From contig NZ_AUJX01000035.1 in assembly GCF_000424445.1 (NCBI RefSeq), positions 1-45,437 on the forward strand: DNA of 45,437 nt. Direction: 5' to 3'. Shown in pieces: positions 35,117-44,120 of the stretch (position 1 is the stretch's first letter; every line of letters begins with the position of its first letter). The notes beneath the pieces are model-generated. The model searched no databases. It was not told the origin of the DNA and was given only the letters and a program-made list of their open reading frames with translations. The DNA is from Oribacterium sp. NK2B42 (GTDB taxonomy: Bacteria > Bacillota > Clostridia > Lachnospirales > Lachnospiraceae). Both the position numbers and the translations under genes were made by a program.

Positions 35117-35246
35117 GCATTTTTTTGATATGTCGGAAATTGATACCCCCGTCTGCGGCTTGTCTTTTCCGAACATTTGTTATAAATTATAGTCTACCTA
35201 TAAAAATAAGTAAAGTTAAAGAAATTACGGAAAGAAGGTTGGTTCA

Positions 35247-37022
35247 ATGGCATACGATGGCTTGGTTGTATCTGCAACCGTTAAGGAGTTTCGTAAAAAC
35301 CTGATCGGTGGAAAAATATCCAAAATCACACAGCCGGAAAAGGATGAGATTGATTTAACTATCAGAAACCAAAAGGATAATTATCGTTTGAAAATTTCTG
35401 TGAATCCATCTCTTCCTCTTTGTATACTCACAGAAGAAAAAAAGCTGTCTCCCATGGCAGTACCGACCTTTTGTATGGCACTCAGGAAGCACATAGGTAA
35501 CGGTGCCATACTTAATGTTATCCAGCCTGACCGGACTCTGGAAAAAAACGGGCTGGAAAGAGTTATCATTTTTGAGATTGAGCATCTGGATGAAATGGGC
35601 GATCTTGGAAAGCGCTACTTATCTGTTGAATTGATGGGAAAATATTCAAATCTCATACTCTACCGAGAGGACCGGATCATCATTGATTCCGTGAAACGTA
35701 TTTCTGTTTCACAGTCTTCCGTCAGAGAAGTATTGCCTAACAGGCCATATTTTATACCGGATTCGGGAGATAAAAAGAATCCTCTGGAACTTGGTAAGGA
35801 AGCATTTGCAAATCTTATAGGTAATATGCCGGAGCCTGCATTCAAGGCTTTGTTCCATGGAATAACGGGCCTCAGTCCTCTCACAGCTTCAGAAATCTGC
35901 CATGTGAGCCGGGTGGATCCGGACCTTTCAGCCAACTGTCTGGAGCCGGAAGCATTGGCCAGACTTTACAATGCTTTCCATGACATAATCGAGAATACCG
36001 TTTCTCTTTCCGGACCGGATCCCGTGATCATTTATAAAGACGGAGTGCCTTCTGACTTTTCCGCCTTTGATCTTTCCATATATGAAGAGGATCCTAAATA
36101 CGAAGTACGCCACTTCTCCTCCATGAGCGAAGTTATCAACCAGTTCTACAGCGAAAAGGACAAGAGTTCCCGTATGCGCCAGAGATCCACGGATCTGAGA
36201 AAAGTGGTTAGTACTCTTATGGAACGTACCTCAAAGAAGCTTAACATCCAGGAAAAGCAGCTTAAAGACACAGAGGGCATGGATAAATTCCGTGTATACG
36301 GAGAGCTTCTTCATACTTATGGCTATTCACTGGAAGGCGGTGAGGACCATCTCACCTGTGAGAATTTCTACACCAATGAAGAGATCACCATCCCTCTCAA
36401 AAAGGATCTTACAGCATCTGAGAACGCAAAGCATTACCTTGAAAAGTATGACAAGCTTAAGCGCACCAAGGAAAATGTCACCGTTCAGCTCAGAGAAACC
36501 AGGCTTGAGCTTGAGCATCTGGAGTCTATACAGACATCTCTTGATATAGCCGAAAGCGACGAAGATCTTCAGGATATCAGAAGAGAAATGAGCGATTATG
36601 GTTTCATCCATAAGGTTCAGGGTAAAGAAAAAGCCAAGCTTCAGCGTAAATCAAAGCCCTATCACTTTGTTTCCGAAGACGGCTACGAAATTTTTGTCGG
36701 AAAGAACAATTACCAGAACGAAGATGTTACTTTCAAAATAGGTGACGGCGGAGACCTGTGGTTCCATGCGAAGAATGTCGCAGGCTCCCATGTCATCGTA
36801 AAAACCGGCGGACAGAATATTGAAGAAATTCCCGACAGACTCTTCATCGAAGCCGCAGGACTGGCAGCCTACTACTCTTCTCACCGCAGCGACCAAAAGG
36901 TCGAAGTGGACTATACCGTCCGAAAGAATCTCAAGAAGGTGCCTAATGCTGCTCCCGGATTCGTAATCTACCACCAGAACTGGTCAGTTACCGTTGAACC
37001 GAAAAACATGACGGAGAACTAA
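35247..37022 (+). CDS. rqcH: RqcH, ribosome quality-control NFACT protein
   Basis: 591 residues. The NFACT-N domain opens MAYDGLVVSATVKEF, with QPDR near 92-95 matching the Asp-Arg pair used by bacterial RqcH. The coiled-coil region spans about 300-440. The NFACT-R block has HFVSEDGYEIFVGKNNYQNEDVT and LWFHAKNVAGSHVI. RqcH binds stalled 50S-peptidyl-tRNA and adds Ala tails that mark the chain for decay; older labels call it a fibronectin-binding protein. AGAAGG lies 8 bases before the ATG. It is divergent from yicC. Confidence 0.95.
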   Translation: MAYDGLVVSATVKEFRKNLIGGKISKITQPEKDEIDLTIRNQKDNYRLKISVNPSLPLCILTEEKKLSPMAVPTFCMALRKHIGNGAILNVIQPDRTLEKNGLERVIIFEIEHLDEMGDLGKRYLSVELMGKYSNLILYREDRIIIDSVKRISVSQSSVREVLPNRPYFIPDSGDKKNPLELGKEAFANLIGNMPEPAFKALFHGITGLSPLTASEICHVSRVDPDLSANCLEPEALARLYNAFHDIIENTVSLSGPDPVIIYKDGVPSDFSAFDLSIYEEDPKYEVRHFSSMSEVINQFYSEKDKSSRMRQRSTDLRKVVSTLMERTSKKLNIQEKQLKDTEGMDKFRVYGELLHTYGYSLEGGEDHLTCENFYTNEEITIPLKKDLTASENAKHYLEKYDKLKRTKENVTVQLRETRLELEHLESIQTSLDIAESDEDLQDIRREMSDYGFIHKVQGKEKAKLQRKSKPYHFVSEDGYEIFVGKNNYQNEDVTFKIGDGGDLWFHAKNVAGSHVIVKTGGQNIEEIPDRLFIEAAGLAAYYSSHRSDQKVEVDYTVRKNLKKVPNAAPGFVIYHQNWSVTVEPKNMTEN

Positions 37023-37070
37023 AAAATCCCCGCGCATCGGTATAAATCCGATGCGCGGGGATATATTTTT
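37021..37070. terminator. Bidirectional terminator between rqcH and yebC
   Basis: A perfect 15-base stem ATCCCCGCGCATCGG with a seven-base loop, with ATATTTTT on the plus side and TTTTTT on the minus side. It serves the convergent rqcH and yebC genes. Confidence 0.92.
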
Positions 37071-37078
37071 ATATATAA

Positions 37079-37837
37079 TTACTGAACGCTGTCGTCGTTC
37101 TCCTCTTCCCAATTGGTGTAAACATTCTGAACATCCTCAGATGCATCAAGAAGATCGAGAGTTCTGCGAAGTCCCTTTACTGCCTCAGGGTCTGTTACTG
37201 ATACGTAGTTCTGAGGAACCATAACCACATCTGCCTCAGCCATAGGGATGCCCTGCTTCTCGATGTTGGCACGAACCTCATCAAAATCTGAAGGAGCTGT
37301 GTAAATTACGTATGAATCTTCCTCATCCTGGATATCCTCAGCACCTGCTTCGATAGCCATATCCATAAGAGTATCGAAATCCTTATCAAGATCATCCATA
37401 GCTTCCTTATCAAGGATGATCTGTCCCTTCTCATCGAACATGAAGGAAACCGCACCCTGGGTTGCAAGTGAGCCTTTTCCCTTTGTAAAAGCGGAACGAA
37501 TATCTGCAGCTGCACGGTTCTTGTTATCTGTAAGTACCTTTACGATAAGGGCAACACCGTTAGGGCCGTAACCCTCGTACTGAAGCTCCTCAAAGTTATC
37601 TGCCTCCATGGATCCGGCAGCCTTCTTGATACCGTTGTTGATTGTATCGTTAGGCATGTTGTTTGCCTTAGCCTTTGCGATAACAGCTGCAAGCTTAGAG
37701 TTGTTGGAAGGGTCAGGACCGCCGGCTTTAACAGCAAGCGCAATCTCATGGCCGATCATAGTGAAAATTTTGCCCTTAGCAGCATCATTCTTTTCTTTCT
37801 TTGCTCTAATATTAGAAAATTTTGAATGTCCTGACAT
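37079..37837 (-). CDS. yebC: YebC/PmpR family protein
   Basis: 252 residues. The start MSGHSKFSNIRAKKEKNDAAKGKIFTMIGHEIALAVK is the family signature, and GGPDPSNNSKLAAVIAKAKANNMPNDTI follows. Members are described as transcription regulators and more recently as translation factors that ease difficult peptide bonds. Upstream is a GGAGTA/TTACTCC hairpin (about 37880-37900) and the second 53-bp array. Confidence 0.95.
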   Translation of the reverse strand: MSGHSKFSNIRAKKEKNDAAKGKIFTMIGHEIALAVKAGGPDPSNNSKLAAVIAKAKANNMPNDTINNGIKKAAGSMEADNFEELQYEGYGPNGVALIVKVLTDNKNRAAADIRSAFTKGKGSLATQGAVSFMFDEKGQIILDKEAMDDLDKDFDTLMDMAIEAGAEDIQDEEDSYVIYTAPSDFDEVRANIEKQGIPMAEADVVMVPQNYVSVTDPEAVKGLRRTLDLLDASEDVQNVYTNWEEENDDSVQ

Positions 37838-37965
37838 ATCTTTCTCCTCATATCATAAATTACTAAATCCTCGGTTTCCGGAGTAAATAATACTCCATGA
37901 CCGGACTTTCTATAAATCAAACTCTAGTACTATAACGTAAAATACAAATAGAATCAAGAGGGATA

Positions 37966-38200
37966 TGAGTCATGGTAAATCAGATTCTTACTTGGCTCAT
38001 AATCTGTTTTTAGAGATATGAGTCATGATGAATCGTATTCTTCCTTGACTCACATCTGTTTTTTGAAGATATGGGGCATGGATAATCGGACTTAACATTG
38101 ACTTATAATCCTTTTTGGGAAATATGGGTCATACAAAATCTGACTTGACATTGACTCATAATCCTCATTGGGGAGATATGGGTCATAGCTAATCGGAAGC
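37966..38200. repeat. Array 2: five 53-54-bp units with alternating inverted sites
   Basis: GAGTCAT/GGGTCAT motifs start at 37967, 38020, 38073, 38126 and 38180 (steps 53, 53, 53, 54). A TGACTCA-type site in the opposite sense falls 26 bases in (for example 37993). Unlike array 1, the spacers vary between units. It fills the 479-base gap between nnrD and yebC; a weaker tail runs to about 38275. Confidence 0.88.
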
Positions 38201-38316
38201 TTAGTTGACCTCATTCAGTAATTTGTGATTTAAAGTCAATTACTTATACCAGGCAATTGACTCAAAAACCCAGATTCGAATATGTGGTCATTCGTAATAC
38301 AATAATTATTACCCCG

Positions 38317-39267
38317 TCACTCCATTCTGATTCTGTCCAATACAGTTCCGAGTTTATCTGCAGTATCCCTGGCGAGAACTCCGTTGACTCCAAAGGTTTT
38401 GGCGGCTTCTCTTCCGGCTTCAGCGTGGATGAGTACTGCGGCAACTGCGGCTCTGTATGCGATTTCCATCGGATTCAGAGCTATCTCAAGAGATACAGAT
38501 GGTCTCATCAAGGCGTATAAGCCTGCAATGGTGCCGCTCAGAACATCTCCGGAGCCGCCTTTACTGAGAGCAGGACTTTCTTTCGTATTTTTAAACATGG
38601 CTTCATGTTGTGCATCACATATCAAGGTTTGTGAACCTTTCATGACTGTTATCAGACCAAACTCTCCGGAAACAGTCTCTGCATAGTATTCCGTATTATT
38701 AACCACTTCCGATATTTCACAATCTGCCAGTCGACTCATCTCCATTGGATGCGGGGTGATAACCACCGGGATATCTTCCGCTACGGACTTCAACTTATCT
38801 TTGAGATGAGGCATGGAGCTTATGATGTTGAGACCATCCGCGTCTATTATAAGAAGCGGATGCTTTTCTTCTGCCTTGTCCCCCAATTTATCAGACACAG
38901 CGTTTAATATCTCTTCTACCATATCTTTGCTGAGATCGGTCGTTCCCATACCGGGTCCCAGCACCATAACATCCGCCCAGACTGCATTCCTCTCAGATAT
39001 TTCCTGAAGATCCGTTTCCTCATCATAGCCTTCGAAAATGGCTTCCGGCAGCAGAGTCTGAAGGATCAGACGATTATCCTTATGTGTGAGAAACTTGACA
39101 AGTCCGGCTCCGGTCCGGTAAGCAGCCAAAGCCGAAAGATAGGCTGCTCCGCTCATCCCTTTGCTTCCTGCAACTATAAGAACTTTCCCATAGGTGCCTT
39201 TGTGACTGTCCACAAGTCTTTTCGGAATATAGGCATAAAACTTTGAATCATCTGTCACTATCTGCAT
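38317..39267 (-). CDS. nnrD: ADP/ATP-dependent NAD(P)H-hydrate dehydratase
   Basis: 316 residues from the ATG with AGGAG 5 bases upstream. The ribokinase-like YjeF C-terminal domain is complete: GTYGKVLIVAGSKGMSGAAYLSALAAYRTGAGLV, VITPHPMEMSRL and KGGSGDVLSGTIAGL. It restores damaged NADHX/NADPHX. The epimerase half (YjeF N) is not fused and not in the window. Last gene after rex and acpS in the same direction, but a repeat-filled gap of 144 bases lies before it. Confidence 0.94.
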   Translation of the reverse strand: MQIVTDDSKFYAYIPKRLVDSHKGTYGKVLIVAGSKGMSGAAYLSALAAYRTGAGLVKFLTHKDNRLILQTLLPEAIFEGYDEETDLQEISERNAVWADVMVLGPGMGTTDLSKDMVEEILNAVSDKLGDKAEEKHPLLIIDADGLNIISSMPHLKDKLKSVAEDIPVVITPHPMEMSRLADCEISEVVNNTEYYAETVSGEFGLITVMKGSQTLICDAQHEAMFKNTKESPALSKGGSGDVLSGTIAGLYALMRPSVSLEIALNPMEIAYRAAVAAVLIHAEAGREAAKTFGVNGVLARDTADKLGTVLDRIRME

Positions 39268-39280
39268 GGTCTCTCCTTTT

Positions 39281-39355
39281 TGACCCATACCACGTACTTA
39301 AATCCAGCAGATTCGTACTTTGGCAGTCAATGATTCTGACCCAAAAGGGTCATGA
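39281..39355. repeat. Remnant of the 53-bp repeat family upstream of nnrD
   Basis: TGACCCA at 39281 and 39337, with CAGTCAA between at 39324 and a small TGACCC-AAAA-GGGTCA hairpin. On the minus strand GGATTTAAGT matches an array 1 unit. The site at 39281 runs directly into the nnrD ribosome binding site. Confidence 0.5.
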
Positions 39356-39411
39356 CTTCAACAAAATTGTTTAGTGTAAATGAAAGATATGAATATACTA
39401 TACAAGATGTC

Positions 39412-39771
39412 TCACCCTTCCATTACTGCAAATGCCGACACCAGATCTTTTGTGTCGGTAATGGATAAGTGTATGGTTTTTCCGCCAAGCTCTTCGAATT
39501 TCTTTTGTGCATTACCGTGGAGTACAGCATAGGGTTTTCCTTTTTCATCCCTGAGGATCTCAATTTCAGAAGGACGGATTCCTTCGGTGAAACCTGTGCC
39601 GAAGCACTTGACTATACATTCCTTACATGCAAAATCGCCGGCAAGCATCGAATCTTTGTCAGATGCCTGCCGACGCTCGTTCTCGGAAAAAATACGTTCT
39701 ACAGTTTTGTTTCTTCTTGTATTTTTTATGCGGCTGATCTCGATAAGATCAGTTCCGATTCCTATGATCAT
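39412..39771 (-). CDS. acpS: Holo-[acyl-carrier-protein] synthase
   Basis: 119 residues. MIIGIGTDLIEISRI carries the metal-binding Asp8, and KECIVKCFGTGF matches the KExxxKxxGTG motif. It transfers the phosphopantetheine arm from CoA to ACP. It starts 20 bases after the rex stop, so it is likely co-transcribed with rex. Confidence 0.96.
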   Translation of the reverse strand: MIIGIGTDLIEISRIKNTRRNKTVERIFSENERRQASDKDSMLAGDFACKECIVKCFGTGFTEGIRPSEIEILRDEKGKPYAVLHGNAQKKFEELGGKTIHLSITDTKDLVSAFAVMEG

Positions 39772-39791
39772 AACTGAATCCTATCAATCGT

Positions 39792-40427
39792 TTAATCTTC
39801 AAGAGCCTCGCCCATACGATAGCTGAGTCTCATAAGTGACTCTGAAAGATGAACATTCTCAATAACAATATTATCAGGAACATCAAGGTCTACATGGGCA
39901 AAATTCCAGATTCCCACAATTCCTGCATCTATAAGCTGCTCAACAACTTTAACTGCCGGGCCCTTAGGGATACACACTGCAGCCATTTTGATGTCGTTCT
40001 CTTTGATGATACTTTCAAGCTTTTCCATAGGCTGGATCTGGATTTCTCCGACCATATTTCCGATAATGCTTGGATCCTTATCGAAAATGGCCTTAACGAT
40101 AAATCCTCTCTTACGGAAATTTGTATAGTTGGCAAGAGCCTGTCCGAGATGTCCGGCACCGACGATGATCATTTCATGTTCATTGTCAATGTTTAAAATC
40201 TTGGCTATCTCATCATGGAGATTCTTGATGTTATATCCATAACCCTGCTGTCCGAAACCTCCAAAGTTGTTCAGATCCTGTCTGATCTGAGAAGCAGTAA
40301 GCTTCATACGCTTGCTGAGCTCACTTGAAGAAATACGTTCGATGCCCTGATCCATAAGATCTTCAAGGTAACGATAATACCTGGGAAGTCTCTGGATGAC
40401 TGCCTGTGAAATATCTTTCTTAGCCAT
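39792..40427 (-). CDS. rex: Redox-sensing transcriptional repressor Rex
   Basis: 211 residues. The N-terminal winged helix (about 1-80) has VIQRLPRYYRYLEDL and SSELSKRMKLTASQIRQDLNNFG. The Rossmann domain has VGAGHLGQALANY, and a C-terminal domain-swap helix follows. Rex senses the NADH/NAD ratio and represses fermentation and redox genes. Two Rex-like operators and a consensus promoter lie just upstream, so it probably controls itself and acpS. Confidence 0.97.
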   Translation of the reverse strand: MAKKDISQAVIQRLPRYYRYLEDLMDQGIERISSSELSKRMKLTASQIRQDLNNFGGFGQQGYGYNIKNLHDEIAKILNIDNEHEMIIVGAGHLGQALANYTNFRKRGFIVKAIFDKDPSIIGNMVGEIQIQPMEKLESIIKENDIKMAAVCIPKGPAVKVVEQLIDAGIVGIWNFAHVDLDVPDNIVIENVHLSESLMRLSYRMGEALED

Positions 40428-40522
40428 AATATCCCTCTATAATTACTTAAAGATTTTTATTGTCAATGCGGTCTTTCGAACAAGTAATAATCACCTATTT
40501 CCTTTCAGACCCTTTGATAAAT

Positions 40523-40551
40523 ATTATACATTTTTGTTAATATTATGTCAA
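40523..40551 (-). promoter_or_regulatory. Consensus sigma-A promoter of rex
   Basis: Read on the minus strand: TTGACA, exactly 17 bases, TATAAT. It ends about 95 bases before the rex start codon. Both hexamers match the consensus fully. Confidence 0.8.
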
Positions 40552-40576
40552 AAAGAAGTTGTAGAATTCTTAACAA
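40534..40576. promoter_or_regulatory. Two Rex operator-like sites at the rex promoter
   Basis: Known Rex consensus: TTGTTAANNNNTTAACAA. Site 1, 40534-40551, reads TTGTTAATATTATGTCAA (11 of 14 fixed bases) and covers the -35 and part of the spacer. Site 2, 40559-40576, reads TTGTAGAATTCTTAACAA (12 of 14) and lies just upstream of the -35. The centres are 25 bases apart. Confidence 0.7.
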
Positions 40577-40652
40577 TTCATAGAAACCATACGAATTCTT
40601 TTGATCCGCAAAAAGCCTTATGACTCTCACGATTATAATCCCCGGGCAGATA

Positions 40653-40688
40653 TAAAAAGACTGATCGGACACCATATCCGATCAGTCT
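40653..40688 (-). terminator. Terminator of purA
   Basis: On the minus strand a perfect 12-base stem AGACTGATCGGA is followed by TTTTTATAT, 46 bases after the purA stop. Confidence 0.85.
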
Positions 40689-40734
40689 CGTATTATCATA
40701 CTATAAATATATCCACCAGGAAGCTTTCTCTGTT

Positions 40735-42021
40735 TTAGATCTTCGGTGTTCTCTTAAGTATTGCGTGTCTCTCAGGACCGTTGGAAACCATGGTGATAGG
40801 TGTCTCGATCTGCTTCTCGATGAAGTCAATGTAGTCCTTGCACTCCTTCGGAAGATCCTCGTAATTCTTGATACCGCAGATATCACAGTTCCATCCCGGA
40901 AGTGTTTCATAAACAGGCTTTGCTTTGTGAAGAAGCGGTGTTACAGGGAAATCTGTAGTTACCTTTCCGTCTATCTCATAACCTGTGCAAACCTTAAGCT
41001 CCTTAAGATAGCCAAGTACATCAAGTACTGTAAGGACAGCCTCGGTTGCGCTCTGGAGCTGACAGCCGTACTTTGAAGCAACCGCATCATACCAGCCTAC
41101 TCTTCTCGGACGGCCTGTAGTTGCACCGTACTCGCCCTTGTCTCCGCCTCTCTTACGAAGCTCCTCTGCCTCATCTCCGAAAAGCTCAGATACGAAATCT
41201 CCGGCACCTACTGCTGAAGAATAAGCCTTTGTAACAGCAATTATATCTTTAATCTCATATGGAGGAATACCTGCACCAACTGCACCGTAAGCTGCAAGTG
41301 TTGAGCTTGAAGTAACCATCGGATAGATACCATGATCCGGATCCTTCATTGTTCCCAGCTGACCTTCCAGAAGAACAGTCTTTCCTGCCTTAAGAGCCTC
41401 TCTCAGGAACTTGGAAGTATCTGTAACATATGGTGCGATGAGCTCTCTCTGCTTGTGCATCTCTGCAAGAAGATCCTCATATACAAGCTCAGGAGCATGA
41501 TAAAGCTCACGGAGTGTAGCATTCTTCATCTCAACAACCTTATGAAGTCTGTCAGTGAGAACCTCTTCATCAAAAAGCTCATTTACCTGAAGACCGATCT
41601 TTGCAAACTTGTCAGAGAAGAAAGGAGCGATGCCGGACTTTGTGGAACCATAGCTCTTTCCTGCAAGTCTTGCCTCTTCAAGACTGTCAAAAAGTACATG
41701 ATATGGCATCATAACCTGTGCGCGATTAGAAACAAGTATCTTAGGTGTGGGAACGCCTGCATCAACGATTGACTTAAGCTCGGAAACGAACTTTTCAATG
41801 TCCAATGCCACGCCATTGCCAAGTACCGATGTTGTGTGATCATAGAACACACCGCTTGGAAGAAGGTGAAGAGAAAAACGGCCATAATCGTTAATTATCG
41901 TATGACCTGCATTTGCGCCTCCCTGAAAACGTACAACGATATCAGAAGACTCTGCAAGCATGTCAGTTATCTTACCTTTTCCTTCGTCTCCCCAGTTTGC
42001 ACCTACGATTGCTCGAACCAT
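40735..42021 (-). CDS. purA: Adenylosuccinate synthetase
   Basis: 428 residues, full length. The P-loop GDEGKGK (11-17) with Asp12, and GGANAGHTI with the catalytic His, are present. GIAPFFSDK and RPRRVGWYDAV follow. It joins IMP and Asp using GTP, the first step toward AMP. AGGAGG lies 6 bases before the ATG. An inverted repeat (42041-42060) sits just upstream of that site. Confidence 0.98.
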   Translation of the reverse strand: MVRAIVGANWGDEGKGKITDMLAESSDIVVRFQGGANAGHTIINDYGRFSLHLLPSGVFYDHTTSVLGNGVALDIEKFVSELKSIVDAGVPTPKILVSNRAQVMMPYHVLFDSLEEARLAGKSYGSTKSGIAPFFSDKFAKIGLQVNELFDEEVLTDRLHKVVEMKNATLRELYHAPELVYEDLLAEMHKQRELIAPYVTDTSKFLREALKAGKTVLLEGQLGTMKDPDHGIYPMVTSSSTLAAYGAVGAGIPPYEIKDIIAVTKAYSSAVGAGDFVSELFGDEAEELRKRGGDKGEYGATTGRPRRVGWYDAVASKYGCQLQSATEAVLTVLDVLGYLKELKVCTGYEIDGKVTTDFPVTPLLHKAKPVYETLPGWNCDICGIKNYEDLPKECKDYIDFIEKQIETPITMVSNGPERHAILKRTPKI

Positions 42022-42040
42022 AAAAATCCTCCTAAAGGGA

Positions 42041-42060
42041 TAGTATCCATATGGACACTA
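42041..42060 (-). promoter_or_regulatory. Inverted repeat in the purA leader
   Basis: TAGTATCCAT and ATGGACACTA form a 20-base palindrome with one mismatch pair, ending about 20 bases before the purA start and close to its AGGAGG. It could be an operator or an RNA hairpin. Confidence 0.4.
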
Positions 42061-42157
42061 CTGATGCTTCTCACCTTTTTGACACATACCAACAACATAA
42101 AATGAAATCGGGCGGTTGAACCGCTGTGAGAGATTCGTGACCGAAGCATCAAAAATA

Positions 42158-42343
42158 TTATTTTTTAGTCAGACCCGTGAACCAGATGAAAATATATATC
42201 ACCGTTGGTATCACAATCAGACAAAACAGGACCGCCAGGATATACTCTTTTTTCGCACCAGTAAAGGCAAAAAACAAAAGCATCACAAGCAATATGCCTA
42301 TTAAAACCAATGCCAAAACGGCAAGTATCCGTTTTAATGACAT
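42158..42343 (-). CDS. Small membrane protein with two helices, 61 residues
   Basis: GGGAGG lies 7 bases before the ATG. The sequence MSLKRILAVLALVLIGILLVMLLFFAFTGAKKEYILAVLFCLIVIPTVIYIFIWFTG has two long hydrophobic helices joined by GAKKEY, ending LTKK. The basic ends suggest both termini are inside. It is 136 bases upstream of purA. The function and family are unknown to me. Confidence 0.75.
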   Translation of the reverse strand: MSLKRILAVLALVLIGILLVMLLFFAFTGAKKEYILAVLFCLIVIPTVIYIFIWFTGLTKK

Positions 42344-42455
42344 AACTGCACCTCCCGGCTCTGCGCTTTAGCACAGACAAAAAAATTATATAAATAAACC
42401 TCATATATTTCAAGGTTAATGTTATAAGTATTCGTTATGTTTCTTGTTCAAAAAG

Positions 42456-42554
42456 TAACAGTTCAGCCGGTGGACCATGGGGACGTGGTTAGTGGACCAT
42501 TTTTGAAAAATGGTCCACTAACCACGTCCCCATGGTCCACCGGCTAAACTGTTA
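42456..42554. repeat. 99-bp near-perfect palindrome bounded by AACAGTT (copy A)
   Basis: 49-base arms centred on a single base at 42505, with one mismatch (42464/42546). The ends are TAACAGTTCAGCCGG and its complement with CTAAACTGTTA. It lies between the purB stop and the small membrane gene. A transcript would fold into a very long hairpin. Confidence 0.95.
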
Positions 42555-42564
42555 TTGTATGTTT

Positions 42565-44001
42565 TTATACCTTGATCTCAGCTGTAAGTCCGAGCACTTC
42601 CTTGTTCTCCTCAAGAATCGGATTTACAACTTCGTTAATGTAGTCCTCAGTCTGCTTTGGTGAGCGGCCTACATAACGCTCAGGCTGCATGCTTGCTTCC
42701 AGATCTTCGAGTGAAAGGTGGAAGCTTGGATCAGCGGCGATGAGTTCAAGGAGGTTATTGTCCTTGCCCTCTTCCTTGACTGTCTTTCCTGCTTCCATGC
42801 TGAGCTGTCTGATCTTCTCATGAAGCTCCTGACGGTCTCCGCCTGCCTTAACAGCATCCATCATGATGTTCTCTGTAGCCATGAAAGGAAGCTCCGCCAT
42901 AAGGTGCTTTCGGATAACCTTTGGATAAACTACAAGACCATCCACAACATTAAGGTAAAGGTCAAGGATTCCATCGATGGCAAGGAAGCCCTCAGGTACT
43001 GAAAGACGCTTGTTTGCAGAGTCATCAAGGGTACGCTCAAACCACTGGGTGCTGGACACAAGCATTGGATTCATAACGTCTGACATAACATAATCAGCAA
43101 GAGATGCGATACGCTCCGAACGCATAGGATTACGCTTGTAAGCCATGGCACTGGAACCGATCTGGTGCTTCTCGAAGGGCTCCTCAATTTCCTTCATATG
43201 CTGAAGCATGCGGATGTCGTTTGTGAACTTGTGAGCTGACTGGGCAATGCCTGCGAGAATGCTTAAAACGCGGAAATCCACTTTACGACTGTAGGTCTGA
43301 CCTGAAACCGGATAGCAGGACTTGAAGCCCATCTTTTCGGCTATCTTCTGATCCAGCTCACGGCACTTTGCGTGATCGCCGTCAAAAAGCTCCAGGAAGG
43401 AAGCCTGGGTTCCTGTTGTTCCTTTGGAACCAAGTAACTTAAGAGAATCGAGAACATAATCCAGATCCTGAAGATCCATAACAAGATCATTGATCCAGAG
43501 AGTAGAACGTTTGCCGACTGTGGTTGGCTGTGCCGGCTGGAAATGCGTATATGCAAGAGTAGGGAGATCCTTGTGCTTCATGGCGAACTTGCTGAGCTCA
43601 TTGATACAGTTGATAAGCTTCTTACGAACAAGCTCGAGACCCTGACGCATGATGATGATATCGGTGTTATCACCAACATAGCAGGAAGTAGCACCCAGGT
43701 GAATTATTCCCTTTGCTGTGGGGCACTGAACGCCATAAGCATAAACATGACTCATTACGTCGTGGCGAACCTCTTTCTCACGGGCTTCCGCAACTTCATA
43801 GTTAATGTCATCCTGATGTGCTTTAAGTTCATCAATCTGCTCTTTGGTAATGTTAAGACCCAGCTCATGCTCAGTCTCAGCCAGAGCTATCCAGAGCTTT
43901 CTCCATGTACGGAACTTGTTGTCCTGTGAGAAAATGTACCGCATCTCCTCTGAAGCGTAACGACCTGTCAGTGGGCTGGTGTAACGATTGTGTTCTGCCA
44001 T
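42565..44001 (-). CDS. purB: Adenylosuccinate lyase
   Basis: 478 residues. The fumarase-superfamily signature is seen as GSSAMAYKRNPMRSE near 288, and the substrate-binding THFQPAQPTT near 160. It cleaves adenylosuccinate and SAICAR in purine synthesis. AAGGAG lies 6 bases before the ATG. It shares the locus with purA but is separated by the palindrome and the small membrane gene. Confidence 0.97.
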   Translation of the reverse strand: MAEHNRYTSPLTGRYASEEMRYIFSQDNKFRTWRKLWIALAETEHELGLNITKEQIDELKAHQDDINYEVAEAREKEVRHDVMSHVYAYGVQCPTAKGIIHLGATSCYVGDNTDIIIMRQGLELVRKKLINCINELSKFAMKHKDLPTLAYTHFQPAQPTTVGKRSTLWINDLVMDLQDLDYVLDSLKLLGSKGTTGTQASFLELFDGDHAKCRELDQKIAEKMGFKSCYPVSGQTYSRKVDFRVLSILAGIAQSAHKFTNDIRMLQHMKEIEEPFEKHQIGSSAMAYKRNPMRSERIASLADYVMSDVMNPMLVSSTQWFERTLDDSANKRLSVPEGFLAIDGILDLYLNVVDGLVVYPKVIRKHLMAELPFMATENIMMDAVKAGGDRQELHEKIRQLSMEAGKTVKEEGKDNNLLELIAADPSFHLSLEDLEASMQPERYVGRSPKQTEDYINEVVNPILEENKEVLGLTAEIKV

Positions 44002-44120
44002 CTTGATCTCCTTTTAATAAATCATAAATGAATGATGATCGGATTATAAAATAACCCGCAACATTTAAAAATATATACTATTTTTTTCCGGCTGTCGAAT
44101 CCATATTAACATGTTCAATT

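Noticed and set aside
34986-35120. N-terminal extension of YicC
   Set aside because: The extra residues come from a palindromic repeat; the internal ATG has a good binding site and gives the normal family start and length.
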